From Aspidiotus rigidus (lineage: Eukaryota; Arthropoda; Insecta; Hemiptera; Diaspididae), in NCBI GenBank assembly GCA_035079385.1, contig JAVHKY010000043.1:310001-374000 (forward strand): 64,000 nucleotides of DNA, in the 5' to 3' direction. Positions within the stretch are counted from its first letter, which is position 1. Each line of letters starts with the position of its first letter. The notes under the pieces are model-generated. The model was given only the letters and a program-made list of their open reading frames with translations, searched no databases and had not been told where the DNA came from. The position numbers and the translations under genes are program-made. This document shows positions 34,645 through 46,251 of the stretch, in pieces.

Positions 34645-35130
34645 CCACACCACACTTTTGTGATTAATATTCAAATCGGAAGTATACGCTTACGACAGTT
34701 TTACAAAATAACGTAGCGCATTCAAAAACTGACCGCTCCGAGTTGACATCTGACAAAATTGTTGCCGGATATGGCTAACCGTAATTAATTACGCTCGTCT
34801 GTTTACTAACATCTTCAATCAGCCAAGGATAACTTAATCAACACGAAACACGGACGGAAGAGATGATTTCGGATACAAAATTTCCTACAAGTAGGCCTAT
34901 CAATAAAATACCGCTGCCTGGAGTATTTTCTTTACAGAATTTGATACTATCGGACTGAATTCGATGCGTTTCCCATGCGACAGAAGTGATCGACTTTAAT
35001 GGGTTGTAACTTATTTTTTCTATGCCGAAGACACGCTTTAGTATATTTCACTTTTATCCGACTTTTCCTAAAAAAAGCAACAATAGTAACAGAGGAAGGC
35101 CGCAACGAATTTTCTCGATACCTCGTATAT

Positions 35131-35232
35131 ATATAATACGCACCATTTGCGTAATTTCCCAAAGCGCGTACTAGGCAGAAATTCTGATGAATGCCCGCAG
35201 TCAGCATCCACTTTGCCAAATGCTCACTGTAT
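35131..35232. mobile_element. isolated Ginger-like terminal repeat
   Basis: AATACGCACCATTTGCGTAA, then CTAGGCAGAAATTC and GCAGTCAGCATCCACTTTGCC line up module by module with the right terminal repeat of 28314-29838 and with 21934. No partner end was found. Confidence 0.45.
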
Positions 35233-35625
35233 AAAATGCCATACAAAGGGATTTAATGTAGGCCTACTCTCACAACGGATGCTACGCACTATTCAACCTG
35301 TATAAACCTGTGAGTGAGGGAAAGTCAACCCTACACGCATAAATTAAGGACCACAGACAATAGATTAGATAAGGTAGCTTCGAGTATTTTTGTAGGTTAA
35401 AGTTAGTCGCTCAAGTAGGCAGTTTCGTGGAATAATAAGGAATTTCCCGCTTGAAGAGGCCTCGATAGATCGGAAAGGACAACAGGCATCTGGATATCTA
35501 TATGTGTAGCAAGTAAAGTCAAACTCGCGACTCTTTCGTTTATGGAATAAACCAGGACACTACTATGGTAAACAGTCCTTCAAAAAATTTCTTAACATTT
35601 ATAGTTGTGTGCGTGTATGTGTATG

Positions 35626-35702
35626 TGTACATATGTGTGTATGTATGTATGTATGTATGTATGTATGTATGTATGTATGTATGTATGTATGTATGTGCGT
35701 GC
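35626..35702. repeat. (GTAT)n microsatellite
   Basis: About 15 uninterrupted GTAT units, bordered by GT-rich (GTGTATGTGT) and GTGC-rich edges. Confidence 0.95.
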
Positions 35703-36329
35703 GTAAAACAGTTTAAAATTATACTCTGAATACGTTAATGTATGTTTTTGCCTAATATGAGCAGAATTTTGCTCATTGTACAAAATGAGCAGATGATTAA
35801 ATTTACCGTCCACGCAATTTGTGCTGTGGCCGAATATGTGCAGAAAGCAATTAATAGGTGTACTATGTAATTTATTCATTTTTGGATTTCTTTAATGATC
35901 GTAGAAATTAATATACTTTTAAACTTAAAACGTTAGCAAAAGTTATGTTTGTAAAACCTCACAAGTTTCGCCTTTCACTTCCTCTTTCTTACTTACTTTC
36001 TACTATATTGAAGAGACGTTCCGATGGTGCGTTTTATCGCTCTTCCAAGGCGCTGATTCTTGTATAATCTTTTCTGTTGATTCGTTTGGTTTTTTATGAA
36101 AATCATCAAACCATCCTTGTGTTTCGTTATGGATATAGTGGTTCCGTTATGGACAATGTTATTCAAGGTTGAGTATTCCCTATCTTTCTCCTCCTTCCTT
36201 CTCTGCTTTGATCAGGAGTCTAAGGGTCGATTTTGGAGAGATTACTATATTATTTGATAATACGATTTGATTGCGTTGATTTGATTGCGTTTATTTCTCC
36301 GTCGTGTTCTTCCAACATTCTTTTAATGT

Positions 36330-38640
36330 ATTCCGGATCCATATCAATAATTAAGTACTTTTCCTTTGTTTAAAGTTACCTGTTTTTTATCGCACAGGAT
36401 TTGAGCCCAGTTTTTAAGAAGAAAGTTCATACCTAACAATACAATGGAGACGATATCTTATCCACCATTATTACATTTTGTACATAATATCGGTCCTTTA
36501 TTTTGAACTTCATTCTTGTACGTCTGTAATTTTCAATGTCAAAGGATGGACTGGAACCGCACAGGGGGGTATAATTGTTAGTAACTTTTGAGAATTGAGG
36601 TAGGTAAATAATCTCTATGTACGAGTGATACGCGTCACAACCTGAATCAATTAGGCCTTCTACCTCAATATTGTTTGTTCCCAATATAGTCACAGGAATT
36701 TTTAGATTACGCTTCATGTTCACTGCGTTAATGCACGTCTTTAGTTTGTTTATTTTTTTTTACTCGAAGCGCTTTCCATTTACTTTCTGTTTCGTTTGGA
36801 ATCAGTTTATGCTTGTTATTGTTTACCTTATTTTCTCTTTCTAACGCCGAAGACCAATTTGAAGTATTTATTTTCAGTTTGTCGTTTGACGTAATTCTTG
36901 TACGTGGCTCTGTACTGCAAGTACGAGGTGACTGATTCTTAGGCCTAGGTGTTTCTTTTTTCTCAAAATTTTTCCTCTTCTCGTTAATTTTCCCCTGACG
37001 ATTTCCTGCCATCCTCCTTACTCGTTTTTTTGATCTTTATATGAGGATTGAGTCTTGAAGCACTCTTTTGTGAGGTGGTTTGACAAATGTGGGCAGTTGT
37101 CACATTTTTTGTTGAAAAATCTACCGCCTCCTCTATTTTCCCAAGGAATTCTATTGTATTGCCTCCTTCCTTCCTTATTACTCCACCTATTCTCAGGATA
37201 GTTCCATCGGTTTGCTGGATACTTTTGATTTGGAGGGTAATTCCAATATCTATTTTGGTAATATCTCGTTACAAAACCTCTGGGTCCATTTCCGCTCTGG
37301 TATAGGTCTTTTCTATCATTGTTCTCTCGCCTATTTATAGCATTTATACTATCCTTCTGCTTTGATATTTCTTCGATCTTTTTGTTCGCAATTTCGAGCT
37401 CCAATTTCGCTAATTTCATTTCTAGTTCTTTATTTTTCTCTGAAGTACCTATAATCTTTTTCCATTTCAGCATCTTTCTCTAGTACTTCTAAATTATCTT
37501 CCATTTTTTTCAATGAAGAATTATCATGTAAGGTAATCATAACTCGTATGCTGGCTTTCAATCCCATCTTTATACTTATTAATATGGTTTTTTCGTCTAT
37601 TTCATTCCCTAACTGTTTTTTCAACTGAATGATTCTTTTAAAATATTCTAAGGGAGTCTCACTGTCAGCCTGTTTGCTTGAAGTAATCTGTCTAATTATA
37701 ATCGCATCGTCTTTTTTATATTTTTTTCTGAACTTTGTTTTTATTTGTTCCCACTGTATCGTTGGGTCTTCTTCCTGTAATTCCATATAATATTCTAGAG
37801 CTCTCCCTTCTAGGGCGTCCAGGAGAAGTATTTCTTTCTCTTTCTCATTATAATTGCCTAATTTAGCACTTAACTCGACTAGTTGTAAGAACTTTTGTAC
37901 ATTTCCTTCTCCAGAGAATTTGGGGATCACTGTTATTTTAGTTTTCCCCGAGAGAGATATTTTTGTATAAGGGTAAATTATTGCTTACGAAAGGTTGTTT
38001 ATTCTCTGTATACCTAGGCTTCCTCTGTATTCCCTTGTGCTGGTCTCTGGATTTGTCTTTCCTTCAGGTCTCTCAAAATTCTTTCTATTTCTTCTGTAGG
38101 ATTTGGTGCTTTTCTTTTAATAGGAGTACTTGATCGAATTTTGTCTAAATTTTCTTTATGTTCTTCTTGGACTTCCTTGGCGAATGCACTTCCAAATTCA
38201 GGTGACGTTGCTACATTTATCTGCTCAGTATCTTCAAAAAAATTTACTTCAGCTCCGATTTGTGTTAAATTTCGAGGATGTGATTTCTTTCTCTCTCCAC
38301 GACCTGTTACTCCTGCTTCTATTTCTGAGTCACTAAGTATCTCGCTATTTTGTACTTTCTCAAGAAAGGATTTGTTGAGGTGTATTTGTCTCTCTTCTCG
38401 TTCTTTTTTATTACTATATTCTCTTTTTAAATATTCACTAAATATTGGATATTTTTTTAGTTTTTTCCGATTGCTTTTCTCAATTCATCGGTTCTGCTCA
38501 CGAAAAGACCTGTTGTGCTCGACTTCTTTTTATCTTTTACTTTTGCCTTAAGAGTTTCAGCTATTGTTTCTAATTCGTCTATTTTTAATATTGGTAAAAG
38601 TAAGGAAAAGGAATCCAATTGAGCGGAAATATTGCTTACT
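36330..38640 (-). pseudogene. LTR retrotransposon Gag-protease remnant
   Basis: Read leftwards. About 38640-37931: lysine-rich region in broken frames. 37430-37930: retrotransposon Gag core (IPKFSGEGNVQKFLQL, WEQIKTKFRKKY, TPLEYFKRIIQLKKQ). After a frameshift near 37440, 37018-37473: coiled coil, an Arg/Asn/Tyr-rich stretch and a zinc knuckle CDNCPHLSNHLTKEC. 36728-37012: basic linker. After another frameshift, 36433-36723: aspartic protease with LIDSGCD, and in a further frame the GMNFLLKN block. No reverse transcriptase, RNase H, integrase or LTR pair was found. The Gag type and DSG protease suggest Ty3/gypsy. Confidence 0.7.
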
Positions 38641-38951
38641 GTTTTCCGACGTTGTTGCTGATCTTTTGGACTGCCTCGGCTAACTTGATTTTGCGTTGGG
38701 CGTCACTTTGTAACGTGGAAAAGCTCCGGCTGACGATGTCCCTACGTTACAGCGATCGATCCGCGATCTCGAATATTAAGACGACTTGTAGGCTACTTCA
38801 CGTTCGTACATACGACGTAAAACAAACGATAATGAAAGTGACAGACGTTTACTTTTCACTAACAGTTGCGACCGCGAATAGACATCGACGGTCTCGTTCA
38901 ATACAGTTTATATACGGTTTATAGTTTACATATATACGTGCTGTTTTTAAT

Positions 38952-39284
38952 CTATCGAATATGCATTTTAGGTCTACGTGTTTCTACGTATATCTTATAT
39001 GTAGATTTCATACGATAATAATTCTGATTTACATGATTAATCAGTGACTTCAAAATTGGGACGTTTCTCAGCGTCACCCAACGTATAAATCCTTGTCCAT
39101 TTCCAAGAGCTTGTTGTGAGGCGACTGAACGTAGCGAAACAACTTCTGTCGGTAAGTCATGAACCTCCAGAAATCTTTCATGGCATAATTCAAATTGCGA
39201 TCTGGCGTACAGTTGTTTCAAAGTAGCGTTCCATGTACCTACTTTGAAGAAGTTATCTTTAGTAACTTCCATTACGCACGCCAA
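38952..39284 (-). pseudogene. Ginger/KRBA2-like integrase, C-terminal piece
   Basis: 110 codons. FFKVGTWNATLKQLYARSQF, then FLEVHDLPTEVVSLRSVA and GNGQGFIR correspond to the segment following DRGRGD..N in KRBA2-like proteins (VGT..G.LKQLY.R.QF, SLR..A....GGQGF.RC). The Cys-rich tail that should follow QGF is not preserved. It joins directly, in the same orientation, to the 5' side of the Gag remnant, probably by chance. Confidence 0.55.
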
Positions 39285-39289
39285 AATAC

Positions 39290-41690
39290 TTCGCGCGTCT
39301 GTCTTTCCTCTGTCAACACAACTTCTCGATACCTGAAGTATCGGCTATCGAGAAGGAACGCTACGTTCCGCAACAACGCGCTGCGAATAAACGTAATATT
39401 TCATGCAAATACGAAAAATTGAGACGTCCTATCAAAAAACTGGGAACGGCATTGAATTCAGCGTTCAAAATTCATTTACAATCTGATAATTTCAGCCCAG
39501 CAATTTTTAGGCTGTTGGGTAGTGTAATAGGTACCTACAAGTATGGAAAAGATTGCAGGACAATTAATTTTTTCCCAATTATCAACTCTAACTATTTGTA
39601 CTTCGGGATTGTCGAAAATAACTAGTTAATGTCCATAATTGTTCACTTTTACTGGTTGTATTGTACTATTTTCATTATTATTGACAATAACTAGTTAATG
39701 TCAACATTACCTAATTACCGTATCGACTTTAACGCTAACACATAAATTTTGCCGAGAAATGTTTTAAAAGAGTACTGACTCCGAAAAGTAGGCTATATTG
39801 ACACGTCTGCATCTAAAGATTATTTTCTTAGAACGAAGTTAAGCCGAGGAATATTTGCTCTAGATAAACATCCCTATAATACATACTTGATCGGCTCATA
39901 GCAACTAGAAAAGAATGGACAAGCTATGAAGTGAACTTCCAAAGTAGAGCAGCGAAAAGAAAAAAGAATGAAAAAAAAAAAAAAAAAAAAAATAGCATCT
40001 AGAAAAAGTTGGACAATAAAGAAAAATGTGAAATGAAATTTAAAAATATTATTAAATACCGCAACATGAGAAAAATTCCGAAGCGAATTTGATCAACGGT
40101 CACGAAATCGGTAGTTCTTACGCGAGAAGAGATCAAAGAAAGGAAAAATGCATGACAGAGAAAGCTGTTTTTTTTTTGGATGAGATATGAAGATGCGATT
40201 TGAATGAATGATATCTAGAACGAAAGAAACACGAGAGAATAGTTCAAATGTGTGCGTGTGTATTTTACAACTTGATATCTCCTTATCACAATAAAAAAAA
40301 ATTTCACTTTTTACTGTGGATTTATCCGACTACTAAGAAAAGGCGAAGAAAAAACATTGATGATGACCAATCCCTTTTTAAAAAATTATCATTTTTTTTT
40401 TTTTTTTTTTCGACTTGTAACCGAACTAAACTTTTAGAAGATGAAGAAGTAGGTGAAAAAATAGTTCAAATCTATGAAGAGGGCGGGAAGCCGAATGAAA
40501 GCGACTGCGTGTCTCCGCCTTTACTCGAAAGAAGGCATTTACAAACGCCTTATAATAGACGCAAGTGTTGCGACGATAGTCCCAACGTTATTTAGTGCCG
40601 CTTTCGCAGAGAACAAAATAAAGTCGCGATTTCCACCGAAATTTTGATACGAGCTTGCGAATATCGTAGCGGGAGAAGAATTTTATTTCGTTATTATTCT
40701 ATTCTCTTTTTTTTAGATAATTTATTGAGTATATATCGTAAATTTTTCCATTGTTTCACTAAAATTTATTAATAGTTGAAAAATTTTTAAAATGCGTAAT
40801 AACTAAGTACACAAGACTCATCAAAAATATCCTAAATACCTATTTTTAATGGGGAAGAAACAAAATGGGCGCACACATAATTATTCTAATTCGTTGATTT
40901 TCAAGTTCTCATATTTTTATGCGTTGAACGAGTAAAATACAATTTGCACTCAGACTGGATGATCATTCTTCAAGTAAGTTCTTTCACATATATACTTAAA
41001 GCAATCTTGCACAATTTATTGACAATATAGCCAGCTGATTCGAGGGAACTTTTCATCGAGAACATCGCACTAATTACAATTATAAAAATTATATACCAAT
41101 CGACTAATTTATGTTTTACAATGTGTACTTTTACATTGGAAATTGGAAAACAGCTTGAATTTGTCCAGAGTATTTAACTTTCTCAAATTAATAATATTAT
41201 AGAAAGAAAATGCATGTACATTCGTTTGGATTCGGAAGTTTCCTTTATTATCAACACCACTTATTATGAAAAGATCATTAAAAAAAGAAAGAAAATTGTT
41301 TGATCAAATTTTTATGGAAAAATGAAAATTTGGTTGTCTGTCGTGACTCGTAAATTGTATAAATGTGTGATTATTTCCCCACGAGCCAGTTGCCCCAGGC
41401 CAGGCAGTTGGCCGGTTTCACCTCTTTGTCGTGTTAGGTATGCATAGGCGACATTACGTATATTACTTCGGATAGGAATATAGCTTTATTCGCTTTCAAT
41501 ACGCGATAATATGATATATATAATACAAAAACAAGTAATCATCAGACACGAAATATATAGGTACAATAAACAATAAACAACTGTAACAGTTGCACTACGG
41601 CTCTATGAATGGAGCATCAAGCACTAGATTCAAAATATATAATATCCACCAATTGGAAACTACTGAAAAGCCTACGGCTTCTTTACCAGT
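39290..41690. other. no supported gene
   Basis: AT-rich. Holds an A run at 39970-39992, a T run at 40392-40410, and a plus-strand frame 40248-40595 whose last 60 residues look protein-like (LLEDEEVGEKIVQIYEEGG) but resemble nothing I know. AATAACTAGTTAATGTC occurs twice, near 39620 and 39690. Confidence 0.35.
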
Positions 41691-41691
41691 A

Positions 41692-41999
41692 TTAAACGAG
41701 AAACGCAGGGAATTTTGTATGGGTTGAAAAATAATACAAGACATGAACCGTATTAGGATAGCCCCTTCAAGTAACTAGACATGCAATACTTCATCCCCAA
41801 TCAGCTTGGCCTCTCCAATGAACCAGATTATGCAATGCTTCAAACACCATCTATTATGTTCTACGGGTCGCGACTCCAAATTTTTCCTAGTCCCCTTTTA
41901 TAATTAATATATAGCTCAGAGATCAAATTTATTTTGGCCGGACATCATACGGCGCACGGCAAATTTGTTGGAATAACCCCCTCTATAGAACAAGTTTAA
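41692..41999. mobile_element. TTAA-type MITE
   Basis: TTAA followed by ACGAGAAACGCAGGGAA at the left; at the right CGGCGCACGGC, then CCCCCTCTATAGAACAAG and TTAA. It is a diverged member of the family at 63293, with the same sub-terminal GGCGCACGG motif. Confidence 0.6.
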
Positions 42000-42470
42000 G
42001 AAAATCAGTTTAAATTAGGACGATTTTGTTGAAATTGATATCCTCGCTGTCACCGTTTTATCGAATTTATTTTCGATACCTACGAGTACCAATATTGTCC
42101 GGATTTTTGGACAATCGAAAATATTTGTCTCTACATTTGGCGTGTCACGCATCAAACAATTGTACCTATGATGAAAATAATGATGAGAATACTCGAAACC
42201 AAGATATTCACACAAAAACCGGCTTCAAATTTAGCCGAATATCGACCATGAAAATGTCATTTAGATAAAGGCATATACGAGTATAATTATATCATTATGA
42301 TCCTGTAAGTTTTGTAAGTACAGATTGAGAACTTTCGATAAGCAAATGAAGACTGAGAAAATCGTTTCGCGATTCATATGGATCAGATATTGACATTTTA
42401 CTCAAAGAGAAATCCACTAAGCCAGGAGTGATTTTTTGATTTCCTCATAAATTTGCAAAGAAACATGAGA
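42000..42470. other. no supported gene
   Basis: AT-rich, no coding or repeat signal recognised. Confidence 0.35.
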
Positions 42471-42477
42471 ATAAAAA

Positions 42478-42840
42478 AGCTCACGCAGTAAACATCACCA
42501 ACTTTTCAGTACAACTAATGTATCTTCAATTTCAATTTATGTATTCATAATCTCAAACGATGAGGCTTTGAGGCTTTTTGTCTCGCAAATGAATATAGAA
42601 AAATCTCTATAGAAAAAAAAACTATATAATTATATTTGTATTATATATTACAAACCAAAAATGTCTTCATATTTTCCTCAACATTTTCGTCTTTCTAAAT
42701 TTCCAATTTGATCCTGGGACAAACTTTTTTCAATAATTTTCTTCCAGATAAATAGTCTTGTACACACCCAAAGAAGTTCTTGAATTTTTGATTAGCTCAC
42801 TACTTTCACAATAATATATCCTCTACTCAATATTTTTATC
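42478..42840 (-). mobile_element. HINE-like 3' end, decayed
   Basis: On the minus strand the sequence ends TGAAAAGTTGGTGATG, TTTACTGCGTGAGCTTTTTT. Compared with 47727 and 53694 the inner half of the terminal hairpin has been deleted. The 5' part is not identifiable. Confidence 0.5.
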
Positions 42841-43109
42841 TTTGATAGATAGTGCTTGCTTCTTTCCAAGCAAGTATTGCTACAATGCTATTGGCAAGGA
42901 TTTTGACATAAATACCTTACATCTACCCCGCCCCACTTCCTCAAGAAAGATCAAGAAGGTGAAACGCTTTACAAATAATGGTCCATACAAACTATGCGCC
43001 TTATTCAGTCTGTGTAGATTCCAGATTAGGACTTAAGTATAACCCAACCGATTTACAGTTTTTGGGTTCTTGCTCGTACAAGTCAAGAACCACTTGCAAT
43101 CGCTTTTTT

Positions 43110-43450
43110 ACCGACTTTTAGGAGGTATTGCATTTTTGCGCACGGTGGAATTTTTGGTGTGGGGTATGTTTTCTCGGCGTTTCAGAGTGTATGGATCACG
43201 ATTTTAACATTGGCTCAAATTCATATATACGTACGTACGTATGTATGTATGTATGTATGTATATATGTATGTATGTATGTATGTATGTACTTTTATTGGT
43301 GGACGAATGTTCTCGGCTGGTATTGGGTCGATTTATATGAAATTGAGAATTATTGAAGTTTTATATTTGCACGAGGGAATAGGGTCATTTTTTTGAAAAT
43401 CGGATCGGTAGTTTTTGAGATTTTTCCAATTTAATTTAGAAAAATTCGGA
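43110..43450 (+). mobile_element. HINE-like element, 5' half with microsatellite
   Basis: Starts ACCGACTTTTAGGAGGTATT after a T run, has TTTTCTCGGCGTTTC and GGATCACG in the order of the 5' block, then a GTAC/GTAT microsatellite (43228-43291), then AAAATCGGATCGGTAGTTTTT, which parallels GAGGATCGGATGAGTAGTTC in the units at 54331 and 56164. The 3' end is unclear. Confidence 0.5.
43228..43291. repeat. (GTAC/GTAT)n microsatellite
   Basis: Alternating GTAC then GTAT units with a TATATG interruption, in the central position typical of HINE/DINE-type elements. Confidence 0.9.
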
Positions 43451-43649
43451 GCGGGGTAAGTCGAACGTCAGTTCGTTAACCATCCTGCGTTGAAAAGAAT
43501 GAATGTTGCTATGGAAAATGAAGAGTGTTACTGACTTTTTCGCGAAAAGTGTGTCTTTCTCAGAAGGGGAGGGGGTTGTAAGTTGTGTACTATCAGTACA
43601 CGAAATTGAATAAAAAATAATGCTTGGCAAGTTTCGAAAATGAATTTGT

Positions 43650-44370
43650 ATCGGAAAACGATGTCATTTTGCCGTTATTATCGAAAACGATCAAGTAATA
43701 TAATGTAGCCAATACGGTAATGAACAAAATCGAAAAAAGAAGTAGAGAATATGTAGGAAAATAAGATATGAAAAGTCGGTTTTGCTTTCGCGCTGCGAAG
43801 GCTTTTATTTCTTTCTTTTTTTTTTTTTTTCTTGAGCATAGTTTGAGTTCCAATCTTTAAGAGCGCTGACGGCTGAATGTAACAATGCGAATCTAAGAAA
43901 TCTAAGATTACGAATGAGTGTGCTTGTACCACTGCGTATACTGTGTAACTTGTTGCTTTTATTATTAATTTTTATTTAGGAAAGTTGATCAAATGATCAC
44001 CTGCATTCTTCCTATTTTGTACTGCGGATTATTTTAATCACGATTACCGTCCTAATAATTACATTCGTTGTTCACATTTTTGTCTCTTGATAAAGATGTA
44101 TCAGTTTGATTACGTACCTTGAGTTCAGTGTTCGCTTTTACAGAATAGAATTTAAGTGATAATAAGAGATAAATTGACATTGTTGCAATTGTTCGGGGAA
44201 ATCAGAAAATATGAATAATAAAATATATTAGAGTAGGTATTGGAGAAAAAAGAATGAATGATTGTATAGGGTAGTATCTAAATACTTGAATATGAAATCA
44301 ATATTGAACTAATATAATATTGTATCTTCAATCTCGCGTTTACTGATCATTATATTCTTTCCTTTGACTA
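43650..44370. other. no supported gene
   Basis: AT-rich, no coding signal. Confidence 0.35.
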
Positions 44371-44378
44371 TAATTATA

Positions 44379-44608
44379 CCTCTTATGGACTGAGCTAAGA
44401 CGACGTTTACCCGTGGAAGAATATGATAAGAAAATAAGATGCGCAGGACTCAACATAGGCGACGCGGTTGATCGCAGAGGGAGGATAAGCTGTTACTCCT
44501 CTGCGCACTCACCCGTGCTGCCTACGTTGGAGTTCTCCGCACGCTATACGTGTTTCCACGCTCGTTTAACATTGCAACTTATATGGACAAAGCTCACTCC
44601 ATAAGAGG
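44379..44608. mobile_element. MITE with TA target duplication
   Basis: Ends CCTCTTATGGACTGAGCT and AGCTCACTCCATAAGAGG are inverse copies and are flanked by TA on both sides. The 230-bp body is CG-richer than the surroundings. TA duplication suggests Tc1/mariner-type mobilisation. Confidence 0.65.
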
Positions 44609-44611
44609 TAC

Positions 44612-46250
44612 CTATATAAGCCTTTCACACTTTGGGTTCTTAATGCGGATAGTATAAGCGTTGGTCTGATTTGTTATCAAACTCGTAGTCAAACAAAAAT
44701 TCAAGTTTTTATTTACAAATAATTTTTGTAATTTTGTGGATTATATTTAGATTTTACCATCCCGTAAAGAAGCAAAAATAAAAATTTGCCCAAAACTTCC
44801 AAGAATTTTGTTAATTTTTCAATCTGAATTTTCTCATTTTGATAATATGACTACCTACGTGTATGATAAGAAAAATGTAAACAAACGCGAAGTGTGAAAG
44901 GCTTTCCTTACTACCTACGCCTCGCAAATTGTTGAGGGCTTATTGGTTCGTCAATCCTATGTAGTGGTCTGTGTTATAATATAAGCAATCCGATTTGTCC
45001 ATGAAATGTTTTATCGCGTAGCATAGTGTAATAATTAGTTTGAGTGCCTGGAATACTATTTTCTCATCATATCTTTTCATATTCGCGTATGCGATCGGTT
45101 TGTGATAGCAAGGTTCATATTCGGCAAAGTAGGTTGCATCACAACGCATTTTCATGCGTTATGTTGTTTGAAGAAAACAAGCAAGAAAAATATGAGAATG
45201 TGAATAATTGCAGAAAACGCAAGGAATGATAATTATGAATGTAGAAGTGTGGAGTAGAATGCGACAATATTAAATCAAAGAGGAGTACAGATGTCTGAAA
45301 AAAGTGAGTCAATGAAATTGAGAATAAACTGAATAAACTGTTGAGAAGAAAAGTGAGTATTTGGTACCATGGTTATTGGGTATTTGTTTCAAGTTACTCA
45401 TTACCTATACTTAGCAGTGACTGGAACTCGCATCAAGATCGAGAATAATTAATATAGGTAGGTAATAGGTAAGTTAAGAAATTGTTGAATGTTTGTTTAC
45501 TTGTAAAAAATGGATGAAAATTTCTGCAAAGGGAGATAAGTATTATCAAAGAAATCGAGAACAAACTTCAGAACGCATAAAGCGTTGTGGGAAGAAAGCT
45601 GAAAGAAGAAACTCAGAAATAAATCCCAACATTGCAAGCCAAATGACAGAATTTTGATGGGAGAAACTAAAAGTATCAAGCTAAAAGCCAAAGAATAACA
45701 TGTACGGTATTATTTAAGTGTAGAAATTAGAGAAGGATGACAAGTTGAAAGCTTAAAAGTGTATATTATAGCTAGAATATAAGAGCTAAAACTTGGAAGT
45801 CAAACGCTGAGTCGAGTCAGAAAGTCAAAAAACTTGGCAAGAACCTCTTCCAGCCGACCAGCAGTCGGGTACTTGTTTCTCTTCCAATCATTGTTCTAAT
45901 GCCTTCCAATTTGTCTCCTTCCAGTTTACAATCTTACATCTCCCACAACTTATACATGACTTTGTAAAAACAAATCCATTGTCAAAACTTTTTGATCCAA
46001 AAAATTTAGAGTCACTAGGAATGCAAGCCAGGTGACTGGTTTTGGAATGTATCATCTTCAATTACTTATTCTGTCTCATACAGACTGCAGCTCTCACTTC
46101 ATTTTCTACAAATTGTTTAAACGCTACTGTTGAATACCTTACAAATTTATATAGATTTTGAACATAATTTTATTTATAATATTGATATTTTTTTCAATAG
46201 AATAATATTTTATCCTTCCCAATTCTCTATAAATAATTTCTGAACCTTTT
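44612..46250. other. no supported gene
   Basis: AT-rich, no exon chain or recognisable repeat. Confidence 0.35.
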
Positions 46251-46251
46251 T

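Larger units (their letters stand above)
33840..36300. other. no supported host gene; small repeats
   Basis: Contains an A run at about 34235-34250, a small HTH-like frame, a Ginger-like terminal repeat and a GTAT microsatellite (each listed). Nothing else coding was seen. Confidence 0.4.

Noticed and set aside
35592..35879. 95-codon minus-strand frame with Thr-Tyr-Ile-His repeats
   Set aside because: It is the translation of the GTAT microsatellite.
38141..38551. 136-codon plus-strand frame
   Set aside because: Antisense shadow of the Gag remnant.
43128..43356. Frames with Cys-Met-Tyr-Val repeats
   Set aside because: Translation of the GTAC/GTAT microsatellite in a HINE-like element.
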